From: a virus
Strand: one strand, 5' to 3'
Virus record (IMG/VR): IMGVR_UViG_3300039191_000363
Location: 1 to 27,691 of that record
DNA: 27,691 nt
Under the pieces are notes generated by a model that saw only the letters and a list, made by a program, of their open reading frames with translations, had not been told where the DNA came from and did no database searches. Made by a program: the position numbers and the translations under genes. Shown here in pieces: positions 6,608-16,300 of this stretch. Every line of letters begins with the position of its first letter. The first letter of the stretch is position 1.

Positions 6608-6936
6608 ATTTCTGCGCCAACTCCAAAATGCGTGTCCATCTGTGCATCGGTGACTTTCTTGGACATCATCAACAGGCGCAGCAGCAGGTCATTGCGATTG
6701 ACGACCAGTTGCCCTAGCGCGTTGATTTCCGCGATATCTTGCTTGTCCGCGCCCTCGATGTGCTGCGCGATTATGTCGGTGACGATCTGCGGCAATGCGT
6801 TACCCGGAACCCAAGCTTTTGCCTCTGCCGCCGTAATCCAACCCTCGCGCAGGGCCAGTTTGGCAAAGTCGAGACGGGACATGGACGCGGCCGCGCGGGC
6901 CTTGGCGGGGTCTGGTCTGCCAATCTTGATAATCAT
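6604..6936 (-). CDS. Hypothetical tail-fibre-associated protein (110 aa)
   Basis: The stop overlaps the amidase ATG and the start overlaps the stop region of the upstream small gene, giving a coupled series. The product (MIIKIGRPDPAKARAAASMS) is helical. It has an FAKLALREGWITAAEAKAW segment that resembles small phage proteins encoded downstream of tail fibres in Rhodobacterales phages. These are sometimes annotated as tail assembly or fibre chaperones, but no function is established here. No membrane span is present, so a holin role is unlikely. Confidence 0.65.
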   Translation of the reverse strand: MIIKIGRPDPAKARAAASMSRLDFAKLALREGWITAAEAKAWVPGNALPQIVTDIIAQHIEGADKQDIAEINALGQLVVNRNDLLLRLLMMSKKVTDAQMDTHFGVGAEI

Positions 6937-7151
6937 GCGCCCACTCCATCGGTCAAATCAGCTTCGTCAACGGTCCATTCGTTGCGCCATTCGCGGTCGG
7001 TCGGCACATCGGACACGTCCACGATCTTGTATGCCTTGCCAGTCGGCACATCCTTGGCCGCGATCTGCTCAATCGTCAGCCCGCAATCGGCAGGGGTCAG
7101 GACAGCCACGCCGCCTGTGTCGTTTTGGTAGATGATACGTTTGTTTTGCAT
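6933..7151 (-). CDS. Small tail-fibre-associated protein (72 aa)
   Basis: A longer start exists at 7166, but ATG 7151 follows AAAGGA with a 6-base gap and gives MQNKRIIYQNDTGGVAVLTP as N-terminus. The protein has a beta-rich start and a DVSDVPTDREWRNEW region, then ends DEADLTDGVGA. I recall similar short proteins next to tail fibre genes in alphaproteobacterial phages and prophages, where they have no proven role. Position directly after the fibre gene suggests a fibre-associated or chaperone function. Confidence 0.65.
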   Translation of the reverse strand: MQNKRIIYQNDTGGVAVLTPADCGLTIEQIAAKDVPTGKAYKIVDVSDVPTDREWRNEWTVDEADLTDGVGA

Positions 7152-7162
7152 GGGATTTCCTT

Positions 7163-8422
7163 TCATCGGAAGATTGCTACGCTGACCTTAGTGCCGTCTC
7201 GGGCTTCGGCCAAGCCGTCAGAAAGCAAAATCCTCACTGATCCTACACCGTAAGTGACTGGTATTGCCGGTCCATTTTGGTCGTAAAGGTTTAATGATCC
7301 GCTGTTCCAATTCGCCGTTGCCGCATAATTCGCATCCTCCATGTCCGTCGTAAAGTTTACCGTGTAATCACCCGTCCCATTATCCGTGATACTCGAAACA
7401 TTCCCGCTGGCGCGGATTGCCACTGTTCCGGTGCCGTTGAAATTTACCCACGCGCGGCAGGCATACATCGGGGCTGAACCAGTGGCGTTCAGCACGTCAG
7501 CGATGGCTGTTCGTGTGTAAGCTGTCGTCGCAAGCTGCGTTGTGTTTGTCGCCGCCTGCGCAGTGGGGGCACTGGGTGTGCCAGTCAACTGAGGGCTTTC
7601 AATCGGTGCCTTGAGCGCAACACTTGCAACGCTTGCCGCACCAAGCGTTGTCCGCTGCGCCGCAGCGTCAGTAGCCGCCGCGATTGCCTGTCCTGCCGCC
7701 GTGAACGCGAAGCCGCCGCTCTTAATCAGCTTCCCTGTCGCGCCGTTAAACAATGCGACGTGATTGTTTGTGGCCGAGGCTGGCCCTTCAACGTCGCCTG
7801 TTGCAGAAGCCGCCGCCTCCGCGGCGCTGTCGGCCGCCTCTGTGGCGCTGGTGCCTGCCGACGCGGCAAAAGATTGCGCCTCTGTGGCGCTGGTGCCTGC
7901 CGACGCGGCAAAAGATTGCGCCGAAGCTATCTCGGCAGCGGTCGGCCCGATCCCAAGATCTGAACCACTTGCGCCAAACACCAGAGCCCGACCCGCGCGC
8001 GCCGCCGCGCTTCCAGTGGCCAAAGGACCGACAACGAGCGATGTGCGGCTGATCCGAAGGCTTTGCGCCACGCGGGTATTGATCCCCTGTATCGCCTGCC
8101 AAAGACGATCCAGCTCGGTGTTGAAGGGTCCTGATTTGAACCCACCCCGAAGCTGCATGTCCGAGCTGCGTTGGAGCGGCACAATCAGATAGACGGAATA
8201 GGCGTCTGTGCCGTTCGCTGCCACGGCAAGCGTGACAACACCGGATCCCGTGCCCGCGCCTGTCACCGTGTAGTCCGTGTTCAACACCAGAGGCGTTTCC
8301 GACCCCGATTTGTAAACCTCAAGCCAAGAGGCTTGCTCAAAATAGAAATCGAGCGAGATCGTCGTGACGCCCGCCGCTGGAGTGAGTGGCCCCACAACTA
8401 GATCGCTTTCCAAAACCGCCAT
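7163..8422 (-). CDS. Tail fibre protein with T7 gp17-like N-terminus
   Basis: The 419-residue product opens with a domain like the T7 tail-fibre head-binding region: FYFEQASWLEVYKSG, a strand-rich YTVTG section, and RSSDMQLRGGFKSGPFNTELDRLWQ leading into a helix (residues about 105-125). The middle is an Ala/Ser/Thr-rich coiled shaft with a duplicated 14-residue unit (about 169-196). The last 100 residues (from about WVNFNGTGTVAIRASGN) are a beta-rich tip like those of many phage fibre ends and are the likely receptor-binding part. GGAGG precedes the ATG by 7 bases. It would attach to the tail tube and recognise the host surface. Confidence 0.85.
   Translation of the reverse strand: MAVLESDLVVGPLTPAAGVTTISLDFYFEQASWLEVYKSGSETPLVLNTDYTVTGAGTGSGVVTLAVAANGTDAYSVYLIVPLQRSSDMQLRGGFKSGPFNTELDRLWQAIQGINTRVAQSLRISRTSLVVGPLATGSAAARAGRALVFGASGSDLGIGPTAAEIASAQSFAASAGTSATEAQSFAASAGTSATEAADSAAEAAASATGDVEGPASATNNHVALFNGATGKLIKSGGFAFTAAGQAIAAATDAAAQRTTLGAASVASVALKAPIESPQLTGTPSAPTAQAATNTTQLATTAYTRTAIADVLNATGSAPMYACRAWVNFNGTGTVAIRASGNVSSITDNGTGDYTVNFTTDMEDANYAATANWNSGSLNLYDQNGPAIPVTYGVGSVRILLSDGLAEARDGTKVSVAIFR
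7835..7918 (-). repeat. Two perfect 42-bp tandem repeats in the tail fibre shaft
   Basis: Bases 7835-7876 and 7877-7918 are identical 42-base units, plus 4 further matching bases, encoding a 14-residue unit AQSFAASAGTSATE twice. A degenerate third unit precedes them in the protein direction after 7835. The period is a multiple of three, so copy number could change without breaking the frame. Confidence 0.9.
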
Positions 8423-8425
8423 CTG

Positions 8426-10897
8426 CTAACCTCCGAAAGCGTTTGAAATATCTGGTGCCCGCAAAGCACCTCGCCCCTGTATAGCAGAAGATCCTGGTGG
8501 GGCGAAGAATTGAGTGTCATACTGTCGCGCGCTCTGGATGCGACGGCGGAACGACTGCGATGCCTCCGGGTCGATCACCTGCTGGAGCTGATCCAGAACT
8601 TCGCGCTCATAGGCCAGGCGCAGATACCATAGCGAACCGCCGGGCGTGTAATTCCGCAGGAGCTGCACGAACTCGCGGCCCGCGCGCGTATCCTCGCCCA
8701 GCGCCAGCTCGCGCGCGTTGCCGACCGAGAAGCGAAGCATGTCGTCTAGGAAGCCCACGCCAGGCCCGGTCAGCGTCTCCGCAATTCCACCTCCAAAGCG
8801 GTTCACGTCCGAGAAAAAGAAATCCCCGAAGATGCCAGCGCCGCCGCCCTGAGCAATCGCGGCCGTCCAGAACTCGCCGCTGGTCATGTCGCGCGGATCG
8901 CGTCCCTTGGACGTCTCCTTCATCTGGATCGCCAGCGCGCCCAGGATCGTGTTGCCGACCAGAAGCCCGGCCGCGTAGGACATGGCCGAGCCCGGCCGTC
9001 CCTGGTAGGCTTCCGCCATGATGCGGCCGAACTGCGTGACCAGCATCGTCACTGGGAAACTCTTGAACTGGAGCCCGAAGCGCAGGAACTCCCCCGAGAT
9101 CGAGCCCGGCTGCGTGCGGCCGAGGATCGTGGCGCGGCCAAAAATGTTGGTGCTGGGCACCGCGAACTCGGTCAGGCTGGTGATCGCTTCCATGTAGCGA
9201 TCCGCGAGGTTTGCGCCGCCCACCTCCTCGATCTCTTGTGACCGCAGAAGCCGGAGCCCGCTTTCCGTTTCGTGAACACGCGATCTCTGAATTGCTGGCC
9301 AGTCGTTTTCCCCGATCCCGTAGCTCTTGAACATGCGCTGCGTGCGCGCGGGCAGATCAGCCCAAGAGCCCGACTGCCACTTTACTGCCTGCGACATGAA
9401 CTCCAGCCCGAAGGATTGACGCTGCACCTCTGTCATCCATCCCAGACCCGAGGCGCGGATTGTGAAGTCAGCTAGGCGCGCCGCGCTTTCGACGTGCATC
9501 TCCTCCAGCTCGTAGCGTGCCACCGCGTTGCCGATATCCACCGCGTTCTCGAAGATTAGCCCCGCCTCATTCGCCTGGGCGCGCATGTCGGTTGATGTGG
9601 CCAAGCGCGAAAGCTGGCGCATGAACCCGAGCTTGCCCATCCCGACGAACCCGGCCGCGATCCGCTGGCTGTTGAAGTCTGTCACGCTGGAGATCACGGC
9701 CGAGCCCAGGTGCGCGCTCGTCAGGTAATTCCGCAGGGCCGATGCTCCGCGTGCCAGCTTGGCGTTCTGTGGCATGTTGGAGCGGCCGGTGAACAGGTCC
9801 ATCATGTCGTCGGCCACCTTCGACTTGCGCCGCGCCCGGTCCAGAGCATCAGGTTCCGCTGATCGGCTTGCAAGCTGCTGCGCCGCGTCGGACAGATACC
9901 GGAACGTGTGGAACGGATTTGGCCCCAGCTCCTCCATCATCGAGATATCCATCGCCATGTTGTCGAGGTGGCCCATCATCACTCGGAACGCATCCTGCCC
10001 GCTGCCAAATCGCTCTGAATACCCCATCCAGTCGTCGGCGCTCTTGAACTTGAAAAACCGATGATCGGCCCGGCGGTTATACATGGCCGAGCCGTAGCGC
10101 GCCGCAGGCGAGCGCCTGGAATAGCCATCGGTGCGGATCGCCTCGAAGGCGTCTTTCATCAGCACCTCCAGCGTCTCGTTCGTGAAGGCCAGCCCGTTGT
10201 TGAAGTCGCGGCCCATCGCCTCCAGATCGAGGCGCGGCATGATGAAATCGCGCCAGTCGTCATAGCTCGCCTTGCGAACCCTGGCGCTGTCATGTGCCTG
10301 GGGAAGCCCCCAATCGGATCGCTTTCCCACATGGCCCCCGGCCGCATTGAAGCGAAGCCGCGCCTTCTCCGCGACCCCGGCCCAGGATTGTGCGATCGAG
10401 CGCGCGGCCGCGTCTCCGGTGTCCTCACCAAAAACCTCGCGCACCACCTTGCGCAGCACCTCGGGCTTGCGCCGGTTCCCCACCAGGTTGGCACGGAAGG
10501 ATCGCACCGCGTCGGTCATGTCGCGCCGGAAGCTGCGCCGCACCGCCTCATACTTGCCCGCCAGTGTCGAGCCCCCAGCCCCCCGCGTGTTCGACACCAG
10601 GTCTTGCAGGTATTGCGCCGGGTCCAGCTCGCCTCTGATATTCCGGTGGCGCTGGATGCGCTGCGCTTGGCGCTGCGATGCCGCCGCCTGGAGCTGCATC
10701 ACACGCCGCTTTTCCCCCGCCTCGGCACGGGCCTTGCCCTGAACGGCGCGCGCGGCCTCGATCTCGGCCTGGGTGTATCCCATGCTGCGCTGAAACTCGC
10801 GGAAAGCGTTGTCATACTCCCGAAGGATGCGCTCGGCCCGGTCGCGGTCCATCTCGCCACCGGCCACCGCCCGGTTGATACAGTCTCGAAGCGCCAT
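8426..10897 (-). CDS. Large internal virion / ejection protein (823 aa)
   Basis: This long protein is encoded between the tail fibre and the ParB-domain protein, where podoviruses place ejected core proteins. The N-terminal 120 residues are charged and helical (MALRDCINRAVAGGEMDRDR). The middle is mixed helical. Residues about 620-700 contain hydrophobic segments such as SAMSYAAGLLVGNTILGALAIQM that could insert in a membrane, followed by a Gly-rich part with GAGIFGDFFF and FGGGIAETLTGPG. This recalls phage large internal virion and polyvalent-protein-associated regions. No catalytic motif is visible. It probably leaves the virion with the DNA and helps form the trans-envelope channel. Confidence 0.7.
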   Translation of the reverse strand: MALRDCINRAVAGGEMDRDRAERILREYDNAFREFQRSMGYTQAEIEAARAVQGKARAEAGEKRRVMQLQAAASQRQAQRIQRHRNIRGELDPAQYLQDLVSNTRGAGGSTLAGKYEAVRRSFRRDMTDAVRSFRANLVGNRRKPEVLRKVVREVFGEDTGDAAARSIAQSWAGVAEKARLRFNAAGGHVGKRSDWGLPQAHDSARVRKASYDDWRDFIMPRLDLEAMGRDFNNGLAFTNETLEVLMKDAFEAIRTDGYSRRSPAARYGSAMYNRRADHRFFKFKSADDWMGYSERFGSGQDAFRVMMGHLDNMAMDISMMEELGPNPFHTFRYLSDAAQQLASRSAEPDALDRARRKSKVADDMMDLFTGRSNMPQNAKLARGASALRNYLTSAHLGSAVISSVTDFNSQRIAAGFVGMGKLGFMRQLSRLATSTDMRAQANEAGLIFENAVDIGNAVARYELEEMHVESAARLADFTIRASGLGWMTEVQRQSFGLEFMSQAVKWQSGSWADLPARTQRMFKSYGIGENDWPAIQRSRVHETESGLRLLRSQEIEEVGGANLADRYMEAITSLTEFAVPSTNIFGRATILGRTQPGSISGEFLRFGLQFKSFPVTMLVTQFGRIMAEAYQGRPGSAMSYAAGLLVGNTILGALAIQMKETSKGRDPRDMTSGEFWTAAIAQGGGAGIFGDFFFSDVNRFGGGIAETLTGPGVGFLDDMLRFSVGNARELALGEDTRAGREFVQLLRNYTPGGSLWYLRLAYEREVLDQLQQVIDPEASQSFRRRIQSARQYDTQFFAPPGSSAIQGRGALRAPDISNAFGG

Positions 10898-10900
10898 GTC

Positions 10901-13306
10901 TTACCCTTTCACGCAGAGATCGAGGACGGCCACCGCCTCGTCGTCAGCATCCAGCTCGGCCGCGAGATCAGCGCGCGACTTCACCACCGCGATCTCGTTG
11001 CCTTCGTCGTCAAAGCCACGGGCCACCGGCACCGCATCGAATAGATCAAACCGTCCTGGATCGTTCGGATCAACCTGGTCGGACATATCCCCGTCCGAGG
11101 TTCTTGCCGATGAAGGCTCGGCCGTCGGCTCGATCCTGGTGTTGGCGATCTGGGCGCGCACGCCCTCCCCGCCTACCGGGTCCGCGAAGCCTTCGAGGGG
11201 ATCAGGTGCCGCTGCGCTCGAACGCGCAGGTTCTGCATTGCGCCCAGGAGCGCCATCTCCTCGCCCAGCAAGGCCATTTCGCTCAACCTCTTGTCGGACA
11301 GCATCTGCAACTCGCTGGGCGGCGTCTTTGAGCCTGCCGGTTTCTTTGTAGCCTTTCGCGCCATCGTTCAACGCCTCCGATATTGGCCCCGCCCGGTGCG
11401 CCAGTTTCTGCACCGCCGCGAGGGCTTGTTCAACTTGTTGCCTGGTCTGCTTGTTGGTCGCCGTGTCCAGTCGGTTTGCTCCCGTTCCCTGGATGCGGTC
11501 GGCTCGCTCGTCCAGTGTGCGGAAAACGCTGCGATCATCGCGCATGATCCGCATGGCCCGCTCCAGCACCTTGGCCCGCTCCAGGTAGAGGCTCTGCACG
11601 ATCTCTTGTTCCCCGAACAGATCGCTTGTCGTCTCCCGAGAAACCGGAGCCTGGAGCGCTTGAGAAAGGATGCTTTCGGCCTGCGTGGTGGTGTCCGGCC
11701 GGGTGCGCTTGAGGAGCTGCATCATGGCTCCGTGCATCTCTGGGTTATCCACCATCCTGCCCACGAGCTCGGCAAAGCGCTCGGGCACCACCTCGTTGAT
11801 ATACAGATCAAACGCTTCATCGGAAAGCCGCGCCAGCGATTGCGCCCGTGCAATGCCAGGACCGGCAGGCAGTTGCGTGATTGCGTTTGGCTGCACGCGA
11901 AGCACGCGGGCCGCGTCTTTGGCCATCGCCGTAGACATTCCGTCGCTGGCCTCTGCGATGTTTGTCAGCGCAGCCAAAACGCGAATATCCTCGGGCGAAA
12001 ACCCATCGACCTCGCGAAACACACGCGCCGCCATTCTAATCTCTTCGCCGGTCTGTTCCATGATCCGCCGCGCCAGGCCGGTGCGCTGGTGCCCGTCAGC
12101 GATTGCCCGCGATCCGTCGCCGTATTCGTAGACGATCACGATCCCCGCGCGCTCGGGATACCACTCGGTCACATCGAGAAGGCGCTGGGTCTGCCCGCCC
12201 TCGGCCACCACGTTGGAGCGGAACTGGAAAACGTCCGGCTGCACCAGAAGCTCGCGCGGGTCCACCTCCTCGATCTCGCCGTTGAGGATCGAGGCGCGCG
12301 GCTGGGCGAAGGTCGGGCGATCCGGCATGTCCGGCGTGCCGCCCTCATGCGCCGTCTCTGCGGCCGTCTGGGCGCGCTCCAGGTGTTCGCGCACCTCCGG
12401 CCCGTCGCCACCGTCGGTTGCCGCCTCCTCGTCCTCCAGGTCGCGCCGGAGCTGCTGCGCGATCAAGCCCGCCTCTGCATCACCTGTCGCCTCTGCTGCC
12501 TCGATCAGCGAGCGGCGCTCGCCGCGCAGAAGGTGGCCAAGCCTGGTCGCCTGGTTTACGCCGCCACGAAACGCCTCGGGGCCATACATCGTGCCCGCGC
12601 GGATCGTGCCCCCGAGCGTGGCACCGACGGCAAAACCGAACGCGGCGTTCTCAAAGATGCTTTCCTCGGGAAGTCCGAGCTGGCGCAGGAAGGCATTGCG
12701 CGTCGGCGTGGTTCCGGCCTCCAGCGCAGCGTTGAGCCCGCCCTCGATCAGCGCCGTGGCCAAGATGCCAGCGCGAGAAGCCGCACCGAAGGGAAGCGTT
12801 GCAATCGTCTCGATGTTGTCGAAACCGGCCACGAAACCGCCAGCCAGTTGCCCGCCAAGACCGCTCACGCCCCGCCCCCGAGACATGATCTCGTCGGATC
12901 GCTCGACACGCTCCAGGAGCGCCCCGGTGATTTCGTCGCGCCGCGCTGCCAGCGTCTCCGGCGTCACGTCCTCGGGAAGCTCGATGCCGCGCTGTTCCAG
13001 CTCCGCGAAAAGATCGGTCAGCGTGGCGTCGTCTGGGGCGAAGCGCTGCGAAGTGAGCCGCCCCGCCATTTCCAGGGAAAGCGCCTGCCCTTGGACGCGA
13101 ACGCGCGCTGGGCCTGGGCCGAAGCTGTCGATCGCCATCTGGTCGAGAAGCGGCTGGAATATCTCGCGCTCTGTTCTGGGTCGGCTGGTTAGCTCGCCCA
13201 CCTCTTGCTCGCGGCGAAACGCTGCACCGGCCACATCGCCAAAGGTTGCGCGTGGCCCGCGCGTGGCGACGGGATCAACCGGCTGGAGCTGCACAAGTCT
13301 GGCCAT
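10901..13306 (-). CDS. Large virion protein with DdrB-ParB-like domain (801 aa)
   Basis: The first 250 residues are mixed, with Gly/Ala-rich hydrophobic stretches (GLGGQLAGGFVAGFDN, AAFGFAVGATLGGTI). Residues about 340-600 match the DdrB-ParB branch of the ParB/sulfiredoxin fold: FQFRSN near 360-365, RLLDVTEWYPERAG at 375-388, the signature ADGHQRTGLARR at 403-414, then NIAEASDG and LSDEAFDLYINEVVPERF. Such domains occur in phage and plasmid polyvalent proteins. Residues 640-801 are helical and then acidic. Its location between the transglycosylase protein and another ejection protein suggests it is packaged and ejected. The start ATG overlaps the upstream stop region at 13306-13308. Domain call is good; function is inferred. 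Confidence 0.75.
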   Translation of the reverse strand: MARLVQLQPVDPVATRGPRATFGDVAGAAFRREQEVGELTSRPRTEREIFQPLLDQMAIDSFGPGPARVRVQGQALSLEMAGRLTSQRFAPDDATLTDLFAELEQRGIELPEDVTPETLAARRDEITGALLERVERSDEIMSRGRGVSGLGGQLAGGFVAGFDNIETIATLPFGAASRAGILATALIEGGLNAALEAGTTPTRNAFLRQLGLPEESIFENAAFGFAVGATLGGTIRAGTMYGPEAFRGGVNQATRLGHLLRGERRSLIEAAEATGDAEAGLIAQQLRRDLEDEEAATDGGDGPEVREHLERAQTAAETAHEGGTPDMPDRPTFAQPRASILNGEIEEVDPRELLVQPDVFQFRSNVVAEGGQTQRLLDVTEWYPERAGIVIVYEYGDGSRAIADGHQRTGLARRIMEQTGEEIRMAARVFREVDGFSPEDIRVLAALTNIAEASDGMSTAMAKDAARVLRVQPNAITQLPAGPGIARAQSLARLSDEAFDLYINEVVPERFAELVGRMVDNPEMHGAMMQLLKRTRPDTTTQAESILSQALQAPVSRETTSDLFGEQEIVQSLYLERAKVLERAMRIMRDDRSVFRTLDERADRIQGTGANRLDTATNKQTRQQVEQALAAVQKLAHRAGPISEALNDGAKGYKETGRLKDAAQRVADAVRQEVERNGLAGRGDGAPGRNAEPARSSAAAPDPLEGFADPVGGEGVRAQIANTRIEPTAEPSSARTSDGDMSDQVDPNDPGRFDLFDAVPVARGFDDEGNEIAVVKSRADLAAELDADDEAVAVLDLCVKG

Positions 13307-16300
13307 CAGTCGAACTCCCGCAGATCAAAGGTCAGGATGCCGCGCTGGTCGCCGTCATCGGTCAGGAACACGGCGCCCTCGGCGTCCACCGGCACCAGGA
13401 TATTAGGATCATCAGGCGACGGCCGCAGGCCCTGATCTCGATCAATTGAGCGCTCCAGCTCGTCGGCAGACATTGGCCGGCCGAACCGATCCACGACAAG
13501 CCCGCGCGCAATTTCGGTCAGGCGCTCGTCGGTCAGACCCCCGCCCAGCATAGTGCCGCCGATCATGCGGTTCACGCGCCCAGCGTCCCAGCCTGGTGGC
13601 AGGAGCGTGAACCCGTAGCGGGTTTCTGCCAAGCCGCCGGTGCCGTCGGCTTGCTCGCCCAGCGCCATGCGGTAGCCCGTTTCAAGGTCGCCCGTCTCGA
13701 TTGCCCGGCCACCCTCGGCCATTGCCAGGCCGCGCGCATAGGCCAGCGCCGTGGTGTCGAGATCGCGGATCCCCTCCGGTGCGATCATGTCAGCCTCCAG
13801 AAGAGGCGCAAGGATCGTCTCGCGCGCCACGGCCAGATCGGTAGCCCCGCCACCCTCCAGCCGCGTATCCACGGCCCCGCGCAGGATCACACCTGCCGCC
13901 TGCTGGTTGCCCATCGAGTAGACCGCACCGGCCGCGTAGATCACCGGCTCCGATTGCCCAATCCGCGAGAAGATCGCCATTGCCTGATCCTCGCCCATCT
14001 CGGCCACCGAGCCCAGGAACGCGGCGCGCTGGGCGCGCGAGCCGTTCTGGAACACCTCCGAGATGCCGTCCAGCTCGGCCTGTGTCAGCGGAACCGGATG
14101 ATCGACCCCTTCCGGCCGCGTGTGTGGTGCTAGGAGATCGACGCGCTGCGAGATAATGCTGCCCACCTGTTCCATGTCCTCCGCTTCCGCAAGGCTCGGC
14201 AGCTCGACCCCGACCGAGCGCGCAAACCGCACCGGCTCATTGGTGGCCATGCCCCGGCGATGCTCTGACCACTCGCCAAGGCGCTCGATCACGCGCTGAG
14301 TGGTCAGAGCCTCAGCCCCGTAGCCCTGCCCCTGTGCCGCCAGGACAGCGAGCGAGGCGCGCGCATCCTCCAGGACCGCATCCCGCTCGGCCGCGCTCAT
14401 GCCTCGCAGCGTCTCCACGTCGCGGTGGAACGCCTCGACCTCGTTGATCGCCGCCAGCACGTCTTGATTGCCCGCCGCCTGGGCGCGCAGCCCGTCGTAG
14501 TCCACGTCCTCGGCCCGCGCGCCGTTCATGGCCAGTTGTTCAATCAGGGGCAGGCCGACCGTTTCAGCCGAAACCGCATCCTGCACTTGCTTGATCCGGT
14601 CTTGCAGGCTTTCGATGATTGCCGCCCCGCCCAGATCGAGATCGCCCCGGTCGGCCGCGTCAGACATGTCTCCCCTGACGCGCTCGACGTAGCGCATCAG
14701 CTCGTCGCCCGTCATGCCGTGCGTTGCCACCTGTGCATCAGCCACCTGAAACTCAAGCTGCGCCTCGCGCTGGAGATCAGGGTAGGGAGAGAGCGCCGAC
14801 ATGATGCGCGCACGCTCCTCTTGTGGGATCGCCACCGGCACGCCAGCCTCACCCATCGACACATAGGCGTTGATCGTGTCCGTCATGCCTTGTTCAAGCC
14901 GCCGCCGCTCTGCCTCGGCCGCAGTCCGGCGCGCGCTTTCGGTCGAGCGCGCCCGGCTTTCCATCGAGCGCAGCATCTCCAGGCTTTCACCCGCAGGAAG
15001 CGGAGAGTTGCCCGAGAACACCTGTTGCCGGAACTCGTCCACATACTGACCAGGCGCGGCCGAGCGCATGAAGTCGGCCTCAATCATCAGGTGGCGCGCG
15101 CCCATCGTGATCTCGGCCATGTTGGTGGCGATAGCGTCCGGCGTCATGGTCCCGGCGCGCGTCGGATCGGCCGGATAGGTGCGCCCGGCGATCTCGAACC
15201 CCTCGCGCGGCCCGAACTGCGCCAGCGTGTCGCTGGCCTGGGCCATGTGATCGGCCAGCTCTGCCGCCGTCGCGCCGGTTAGCGCCAGCCGCTCGGCCTC
15301 GGATCGCGTTGTGGTCACGATCTGGCCAAGGGCCTCCTCTTGCCGTGCCATCACGCGCCGCTGGGAAAGCTCTACTGCCTGCCGCTCTGCTGCGATCCGG
15401 CCCCGGTCGAACTGCGATTGCAGCTCCGTGGCCAGGCCAGGCATTTCCTGGGGAAGCTCGGACATAACTTGTGCCCGCACGCTTTCCAGCTCCTCGCGGA
15501 GCTGCCCGAGATCGCCGTCGGCCCGCTGCATGGCCGCACGCATCCCCTCCTCCATCGCAGAGGTTGCACGGGCAGTAATCACCCGATCCGCTGCACGGTT
15601 GAACGCCGCATCGCGCACCGTGAACGGAAGTCTTGGCTCGAATGTCGAGCTGTTCAGCGTCTCCAGCTCATACTCCGGCGTGCCGGGCACGCTTACCGTG
15701 ATCCCTTCACGCCCCGCGCGCTCCTCGGCCTTCCTGATCCAGAGGTTTGCAAAGTCCTGCGCCGACATGGTGCCAGGATCGCCGCCGTTGAGCCGCACGG
15801 CTTCGCGCCCGACAACGGACGAGGCCAGGCGTGGGCCAGCGGTCAGTAGATTGATCGCGCCCTGCGCGCCCTGCTGGTGCGCCAGGTAAATCTCGCCCAC
15901 GGTCGGCTGTCGGCCGAGCGCCGTGGCAAGCGTGCTCATGTTGTCTCGGGTAAAGCGCGCGCCTGCATCTGCCGCCTGATCCACGTCGAAACGGTTTGCG
16001 ACGCCATACTGCGCGGCCGTGCCGTCGATGAACTGGAACAGGCCACCGGCCGAGCTGTTGGGGTTCTGCGCGTTGGGATCGAAGCTGCTTTCCAGGCTGG
16101 CAATGACGGACAGCACACCAGGATCGACGCCGTGCGCCTCGCCCGCCCGCGTGATCGCCGCACGAACGCGCGTTGGTCCAGGCTGTAACCCGTCACCCTG
16201 TGCGCCCATCGTCACCGAGGTATCCTGGCCACGAAGCTGCCGGAGCCCCCATTGAGGCCCGCGCTCGTCCACCGCGGCTAAAGCCTCTTGCTCGCCGCGT

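Noticed and set aside
7835-7918. CRISPR array.
   Set aside because: Only two directly adjacent identical units without spacers, inside a coding frame.
7163-8422. A diversity-generating retroelement acting on the tail fibre, as in BPP-1.
   Set aside because: No reverse transcriptase, template repeat or variable repeat was seen in the window.
11291-13192. A 633-residue plus-strand open frame opposite the ParB-domain gene.
   Set aside because: Antisense shadow in GC-rich coding DNA; Arg/His/Leu-rich product, no start signal, and the opposite strand has a clear domain match.
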